From assembly GCF_003725535.1 (NCBI RefSeq), contig NZ_RJSF01000044.1:293502-357501 (forward strand): a stretch of DNA of 64,000 nucleotides, given 5' to 3'. Below are positions 59,195 through 64,000 of this stretch, piece by piece (position 1 is the first letter of the stretch; every line of letters begins with the position of its first letter). Position numbers and translations under genes: made by a program. Below the pieces are notes generated by a model. That model saw nothing but the letters and a program-made list of their open reading frames with translations. It did no database searches and was not told the DNA's origin. This stretch comes from Nocardioides pocheonensis (lineage in GTDB: Bacteria; Actinomycetota; Actinomycetes; Propionibacteriales; Nocardioidaceae).

Positions 59195-62100
59195 ATGTCC
59201 AGGTCCGTCACCGCCCCGCCGCTGCGGGTGCTCGCCGCCGACGCGCTCGTCGGGATCCTCTGCTGCGTCGCCGGCTCGACCTGGCTGCGGACGCTGGAGC
59301 CCGCACCGCACGGGAGCCACGAGGGCCACGGGGGCCTGGCGGCACAGCTCGGCGGCATGATCGGGTTCTCCCTGACCCAGACCGTGCTGGTCGTGGTCGT
59401 CGGGCTGGCCGTCCTCCGCTCCGACCCGCGGCCGACCTCCACGACCCGCGAGCTGACCTGGCTGGCTCCGGCGGCTGCCCTCGCCGTCGCCGGTGGCGCG
59501 CAGCTGCACGCCGCCAGCAACGGCCGCGCAGGCAGCGCGTCGGGCTTCCTCGGCGACGTGGTCACGTCGCTGGTGGTGCTCGTGCCGCTGCTCGCGCTGG
59601 CAGGGGCGGCGCGCCGGGCCCCCCGCTCGCTCTCCCCGAAGCGCCTTCGCCTGGGGGTCGCGTCCCTCGCGGCGACGGCGACCGTCGCGATGACCACCGC
59701 GCTGACCACCCTCACCCCGGCGGTCGCCACGACCGCGGACTGCCTGTCCGGAGGCGCCGTCGACCGGTCCTTCGACGTGACCGCGCTCGACGTCGACATC
59801 CCGGTCAACCGGTTCGGCGACCACGATCCCCACGGCGTGATGTACGCCCTGAGCAGCCACGTCGACGCGATCCGGCAGGAGGAGCGGACCCAGCAGGTCT
59901 CCATCGGGCTCCGCGACGACCCGATCCAGCCGCTCGTGATCCGGGCGAACGAGGGCGACTGCGTCGAGGTCACGTTCACCAACAACGCGACGCGCGGCCC
60001 GATCGGCATGCACATCGACGGTCTCGAGTTCGCCGTGTCCTCCTCCGGCGACCAGGTGGGGCAGAACGCCTCGTCCGCGGCCGGCCAGGGCGAGACCGTG
60101 ACCTACCGGTACTCCGTCCCGAACGACCGGCGCGCCGAGGGCGGCCACTACGTCCACCCCGGTCCCGGGCACCGGGCCGCGATCGACCACGGCCTGTTCG
60201 GCTCGTTCATCGTCGAGCCCCCGGGGTCGACGTACTGGGACGCCACGACGCCCGGCGCCGCGCTGGACTCGGGCTGGGAGGCCATCATCAAGCCGGGTGG
60301 CGTCGACGCTCCGTGCGTGCCCGGCAGTGCCCAGCCCACGTGTGCGTTCCGCGAGGCGGCGCTCCTACACCACGAGATCGGGAACGACAACGAGACGCTC
60401 ACCAGCAGGACCGGCGAGCTGGTGCCGCTCCAGGACGACACCACCGGCTCCTACCGGCCGGGCGGCTTCGCGCTGAACTACCGCAGTGAGCCCTTCCGCA
60501 ACCGCCTCCTGGACTTCCCGCGGGAGAAGAGCCACGCCTATAGCTCCTACACGTTCGGGGAGCCGTCGACGCCGATGATGCGCGGCTACCTGGCCGATCC
60601 CACGAAGATCCGGTTGATGCACGCCGGCGGCGAGAAGTTCCACATCTTCCACCTGCACGGCGGCGGCGACCGGTGGCGGTTCAACCCGGTCGCGGACACG
60701 ACGTACGACTACGCCGACACGGGCCTGCGCAAGGACCCGCCGACGACGATGTCGCCCTCGCAGCGTCTCGACTCCCAGTCGATCGGCCCCGGTGAGTCCT
60801 ACAACCTCGAGCTCGAGGGCGGAGCCGGTGGTGTCCAGCAGTCCGCGGGCGACTTCCTCTTCCACTGCCACATCGCCAAGCACTACGTCTCCGGCATGTG
60901 GGCCCTGTGGCGGGTCTTCGACACCATGCAGCCCGACCTCGTGCCGCTGGCCGACCGGCCGGCGCCTCCGCAGGCGGTCGACTCGGCAGGCCTGATCGGG
61001 CGCACGATCAACGGGCTCAAGATCACGGCGAAGAACCTCGACGCCTGGATCCGCCCCCAGCTGCCGCCGTCGGGCATTCCGGCGGACAACCAGGACGCCA
61101 CGGTCATGGACTGGAAGGTCGCCGGTACGGCGGCGCGCCCGATCTACCTGGGCGCTCCTGCCGACCCGACCGTGTACACGGAGTCCCCGCAGGAGGTGCC
61201 CGGCCAGCCGAACCTGCTCCTCGTCGACGCGGGCCGGGTGGTGGACAACCGTCCGACCATCCTGTTCAACCCGGTCAACGGACGCCCGGCGTACCCCTTG
61301 CTGCGCACGCACATCGGAGGGAGGCCTCCGTTCACGGCCAACGGGCACACGGGCGCTCCGTGGCTCGGTGACACGGCGAACAGGGCCAGCACGAGCGCCA
61401 CCGATCCGTGGGCGGGCCGCGCCGACGGGTTGTGCCCGAACGGACGGACCGTGCGCAACTACAACGTCGTCGCCGTCACGAAGCCGATCCGGCGGACGCC
61501 GAGCTTCGTCGATCCGGACGGGAAGGTGTTCGTGCTCGCCCACGACAAGGCGGCACTGCTCGCCTCGCCGGACAAGGGGGAGCCGCTCGCGATCCGCGCC
61601 GACCAGGGCGACTGCGTCGCCCTGACCCTGACCAACGAGATGACCGACGCCTCGGCGTTCGACGGCTTCTCCAAGGTGTCCATGCACATCCACCACGTGC
61701 AGTTCGACATCCAGGGCTCCGACGGTGTCAGCGCCGGCTACGCCTACGAGCACTCGGTCCGGCCCTACAAGCTGGCCTCGGCGACGCTGGCGGCGGCGGC
61801 TCGTCGCGGGGCCACGTCGATCAAGCTCTCCTCCCTCGCGGGCCTCTCGGGCACGGATGCGAACGGGAAGGCGGTCGGGAAGTGGATCGCCATCGGCGAA
61901 GGCACCGAGGCGATCGACATCAAGCAGGTGAAGTCCCTGAGCGCCGCCACCAAGACGGTGACGCTGACCAGTCCGCTGGCGAAGGACCACGCCGCCGGGG
62001 AGTACGCCGGCACGGAGTTCCTGCAGAGCCGGTGGTACCCCGACACGCTCCTCGACAACGTCTTCTGGCACGACCACGTGGACGGCATCCACGGGTGGGG

Positions 62101-63808
62101 CCACGGCCTCGTCGGGCAGATCATCGTGGAGCCGAAGGGGTCGACCTGGACCGACCCGACGACCGGGCAGCCTGTGGACTCGGGCACGCTCGTCGACATC
62201 CACACCTCGAGCCCGCTGGCACCCGGCATCGTCGACGGCAGCTTCCGCGAGCTCGCGCTGTGGACGATCAACGACAACGACCAGGGGAGCTTCTCGACGC
62301 TGAACCTCCGGGCGAACCCCCTCGCGGACCGTCCTGACAAGGCCCACCAGTTCAGCTCCTGGACCTACGGCGACCCGCTCACGCCGCTGCCGAAGCTGTA
62401 TCCCGACGACCCCCTCGTGGTGCGGTCGATCAGCATCTCGCCCACGCTCGACAGCCTGCACTTCGTGGGCGCCCGCACGCTCCTCGAACCGCGCTACGCC
62501 TACGCCGGCGGGTACGGCGGGACCGTGATCGACGCCGTCCACGGCGGGATCAGCGAGCGCTACACGCTGGTGCTCAACGGGCAGCCGAGCTGGATGCGGC
62601 TGCGGCCGGGCGACTACCTCTACGCCAACGGCATGGAGGACCGGCTCCAGCAGGGCGCCTGGGGGATCGTGCGGATCCTGCCGGGGCTGGTCCCCGACCT
62701 GAAGGCGCTGCCGGGCGTGACCACGCCGAGCACGTCGTACGCCGAGCCCGCGCCCACCGCAGGGCCTCCACCCGACGCGTCGCCGGGCAACCCGTGCCCG
62801 GCGGGCGCAGCCGCGCGCGCGTTCGACCTCACCGCGATCGACCGCTCGAACACGAACAACGGCTCGAGGACGGCGTACGTGCCCACCGCGGACGCCGCCG
62901 CGATCAGGCAGCGGCTCAAGCTGCCCGAGCCCCTGGTCATGCACGTCGTGGCCGGCGACTGCGTCACCGTGACCCTGCGCAACGAGCTGACCGTGCCCGT
63001 CGGCTTCTCGATGGGGAAGCTCGACCGCGAGGCCGGTTCCTCCGGAGCCGACGTCGGCTTCAACCCCGAGCAGAACGTCGCGCCGGGCGCGACCCGGACC
63101 TACGTCTACTCGGTGCCGACCGACCAGATCGGCAGCGCGGCGGTGGGCGACCTCGCCAGTGCCGGCAGCCTCAAGCGCGGCCTGTACGGCGTCGTCGTGG
63201 TCGCGCCGAAGTCCACCGTGCCCGGGCAGCCGACGATCTTCCGCGACCCCGCCACCGGCGCGCTCAAGGACCTCGGGGCGCAGGTGCTGGTCCGCGCGCC
63301 CGGACAGATCCGGCCCAACTACCGCGACTTCACGGTCACCCTGGCCGACGACGACATCGCGATCGGACGCGACTTCATGCCGTACCCGACCAGCGCGAAC
63401 GCGGGTCGCACGCTGCTGAGCTACGCGACCGCGCCCCCGGGTGGGGACGCCGGGTCGTTCACCGACCCGGGTGGCGTGCCCACGCTGACGGCGTACGCCG
63501 GAGATCCGATGCTGGTCCACGTCCTGATGGCACCGGGGAGCGAGAACAGCCATGTCTTCTCCCTGGGTGGACTCCGCTGGCCGCAGGACCGCCACGTCTC
63601 GATGTCGAACTGGATGACCGCCCAGGGCATGGCGCCGTGGGAGACCTTCGACCTCGACGTCGTGGGCGGTGCCGGCGGCGGGCGGCCCGGTGACTACTTC
63701 TACGGTGACGAGCGCCGCCCGTTCACGGAGGTCGGTGCGTGGGGGCTGCAGCACGTCCTGCCGGCCGACAGCTGCTCGATCCGCCGCGTGGACGCGTCCA
63801 CCTGCTGA
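59195..63808 (+). CDS. Giant multicopper oxidase (MnxG-like) with N-terminal membrane domain
   Basis: A 1537-residue protein. Residues 1-180 hold about four membrane spans with a GSHEGHGG loop, after which cupredoxin-type domains follow. Copper motifs in order are MHIDGLEF (about 270), HYVHPGPGHR (318), HIFHLHGGG (483), the T1/T3 motif FHCHIAKHYVSGM (557) with axial Met, MHIHHVQFD (830), WHDHVDGIHGWGHG (959), SLHFVGA (about 1089) and SHVFSLGG (about 1452). Length and motif spread fit the multi-domain MnxG class of Mn(II) oxidases rather than three-domain laccases. The fused membrane domain is unusual and would tether the enzyme to the cell. GAGGTAGGC precedes the ATG. Mn(II) as substrate is inferred from similarity and from the neighbouring MopA-like peroxidase. 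Confidence 0.82.
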   Translation: MSRSVTAPPLRVLAADALVGILCCVAGSTWLRTLEPAPHGSHEGHGGLAAQLGGMIGFSLTQTVLVVVVGLAVLRSDPRPTSTTRELTWLAPAAALAVAGGAQLHAASNGRAGSASGFLGDVVTSLVVLVPLLALAGAARRAPRSLSPKRLRLGVASLAATATVAMTTALTTLTPAVATTADCLSGGAVDRSFDVTALDVDIPVNRFGDHDPHGVMYALSSHVDAIRQEERTQQVSIGLRDDPIQPLVIRANEGDCVEVTFTNNATRGPIGMHIDGLEFAVSSSGDQVGQNASSAAGQGETVTYRYSVPNDRRAEGGHYVHPGPGHRAAIDHGLFGSFIVEPPGSTYWDATTPGAALDSGWEAIIKPGGVDAPCVPGSAQPTCAFREAALLHHEIGNDNETLTSRTGELVPLQDDTTGSYRPGGFALNYRSEPFRNRLLDFPREKSHAYSSYTFGEPSTPMMRGYLADPTKIRLMHAGGEKFHIFHLHGGGDRWRFNPVADTTYDYADTGLRKDPPTTMSPSQRLDSQSIGPGESYNLELEGGAGGVQQSAGDFLFHCHIAKHYVSGMWALWRVFDTMQPDLVPLADRPAPPQAVDSAGLIGRTINGLKITAKNLDAWIRPQLPPSGIPADNQDATVMDWKVAGTAARPIYLGAPADPTVYTESPQEVPGQPNLLLVDAGRVVDNRPTILFNPVNGRPAYPLLRTHIGGRPPFTANGHTGAPWLGDTANRASTSATDPWAGRADGLCPNGRTVRNYNVVAVTKPIRRTPSFVDPDGKVFVLAHDKAALLASPDKGEPLAIRADQGDCVALTLTNEMTDASAFDGFSKVSMHIHHVQFDIQGSDGVSAGYAYEHSVRPYKLASATLAAAARRGATSIKLSSLAGLSGTDANGKAVGKWIAIGEGTEAIDIKQVKSLSAATKTVTLTSPLAKDHAAGEYAGTEFLQSRWYPDTLLDNVFWHDHVDGIHGWGHGLVGQIIVEPKGSTWTDPTTGQPVDSGTLVDIHTSSPLAPGIVDGSFRELALWTINDNDQGSFSTLNLRANPLADRPDKAHQFSSWTYGDPLTPLPKLYPDDPLVVRSISISPTLDSLHFVGARTLLEPRYAYAGGYGGTVIDAVHGGISERYTLVLNGQPSWMRLRPGDYLYANGMEDRLQQGAWGIVRILPGLVPDLKALPGVTTPSTSYAEPAPTAGPPPDASPGNPCPAGAAARAFDLTAIDRSNTNNGSRTAYVPTADAAAIRQRLKLPEPLVMHVVAGDCVTVTLRNELTVPVGFSMGKLDREAGSSGADVGFNPEQNVAPGATRTYVYSVPTDQIGSAAVGDLASAGSLKRGLYGVVVVAPKSTVPGQPTIFRDPATGALKDLGAQVLVRAPGQIRPNYRDFTVTLADDDIAIGRDFMPYPTSANAGRTLLSYATAPPGGDAGSFTDPGGVPTLTAYAGDPMLVHVLMAPGSENSHVFSLGGLRWPQDRHVSMSNWMTAQGMAPWETFDLDVVGGAGGGRPGDYFYGDERRPFTEVGAWGLQHVLPADSCSIRRVDASTC

Positions 63809-64000
63809 CCGCCATCGGCGAGCGGCAGCGTCGGGATGCCGTTCGCCCGGTGGCGATCGGCGGTCGGCCGCCGCCGTCCGGGTCGTGCAGCGGTGTGACG
63901 CGTGACCTTCGGGGGTCACCTGGCGCGTGACCGGGAAGCCTGCGAAACATCGGGAAGGACGGGGGCCGCCGGCCGGGCCCAGGCGTGTCAGGGACGGCGG
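63809..64000. other. Downstream end of window, no gene seen
   Basis: No gene start is visible. GCGTGACC occurs at 63899-63906 and again near 63925, with GGGTCACC between them, forming a short mixed direct/inverted repeat that could be an operator for a gene beyond the window. Confidence 0.4.

Noticed and set aside
60365..63919. 1184-residue minus-strand open frame opposite the multicopper oxidase
   Set aside because: Same kind of shadow; the plus frame carries conserved copper motifs.

Overview
The window looks like chromosome of a high-GC actinobacterium, most likely Nocardioides or a close relative. The grounds are the FhaA/FhaB pair next to a tRNA-Leu, an AlkB-rubredoxin fusion, several GTG starts placed just behind a TAnnnT -10 box (leaderless style), and short REP-like repeats of the GGTTGAGGTGCGAG type. 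The genus is an inference from these features; no database was searched.

Bases 1-1100 hold the conserved left anchor: the start of fhaB, all of fhaA, and tRNA-Leu(CAG). The 28-bp 3' end of that tRNA recurs exactly at 18518-18545 and 29807-29834. The blocks between the copies share their left ends (about 180 bp) and right ends (149 bp, about 94% identical) but carry different cargo, so I read them as two tandem genomic islands with no recognisable integrase. Island A (about 1104-18545) is catabolic. One minus-strand set encodes an S15/CocE-type hydrolase, acyl-CoA ligase, SsuABC/TauABC-like importer, HSDL2-type SDR, PHA synthase and alpha/beta hydrolase. A second set encodes a cyclase-family hydrolase, COG1237-like metallo-hydrolase, CaiB-type CoA-transferase, muconolactone-isomerase-like protein and CitE/HpcH-type lyase. 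A GAF-PucR regulator lies between them. Island B (about 18546-29834) is a LacI-controlled glucoside locus: sugar ABC importer, GH13 and GH3 glucosidases, glucokinase, a truncated second LacI and an IS3 orfA remnant.

From 29835 to about 38630 lies a third catabolic block, a six-gene aromatic meta-cleavage-type operon (FAD monooxygenase, extradiol dioxygenase, FAH hydrolase, SDR, C-C hydrolase, cyclase) divergent from a LysR gene and followed by an MFS transporter. It ends at a short degenerate match to the tRNA end plus a strong terminator, so it may be an older third insertion.

Bases 38690-52300 look like ordinary chromosome: an LPXTG surface protein, two GNATs, a YitT protein, an FMN-binding-fold protein, a sulfatase, an ExeM-like extracellular nuclease, an alkane hydroxylase operon (AlkB-rubredoxin, [3Fe-4S] ferredoxin, TetR) with a well-defined promoter/operator, an M15 peptidase lipoprotein and an orphan FetB-like permease.

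The most striking part is 52556-63808. A 1944-residue secreted animal-type heme peroxidase with RTX calcium-binding repeats (architecture of the MopA manganese-oxidizing peroxidases) is followed by a small His-tailed exported protein and a 1537-residue giant multicopper oxidase resembling MnxG manganese oxidase but carrying an N-terminal multi-pass membrane domain. Both transcription units start behind nearly the same 40-bp sequence, built on two GTSCAAG direct repeats with 11-bp period. This is a candidate Mn(II)-oxidation locus combining the two known bacterial Mn oxidase types under one control element; the function is inferred from architecture only.
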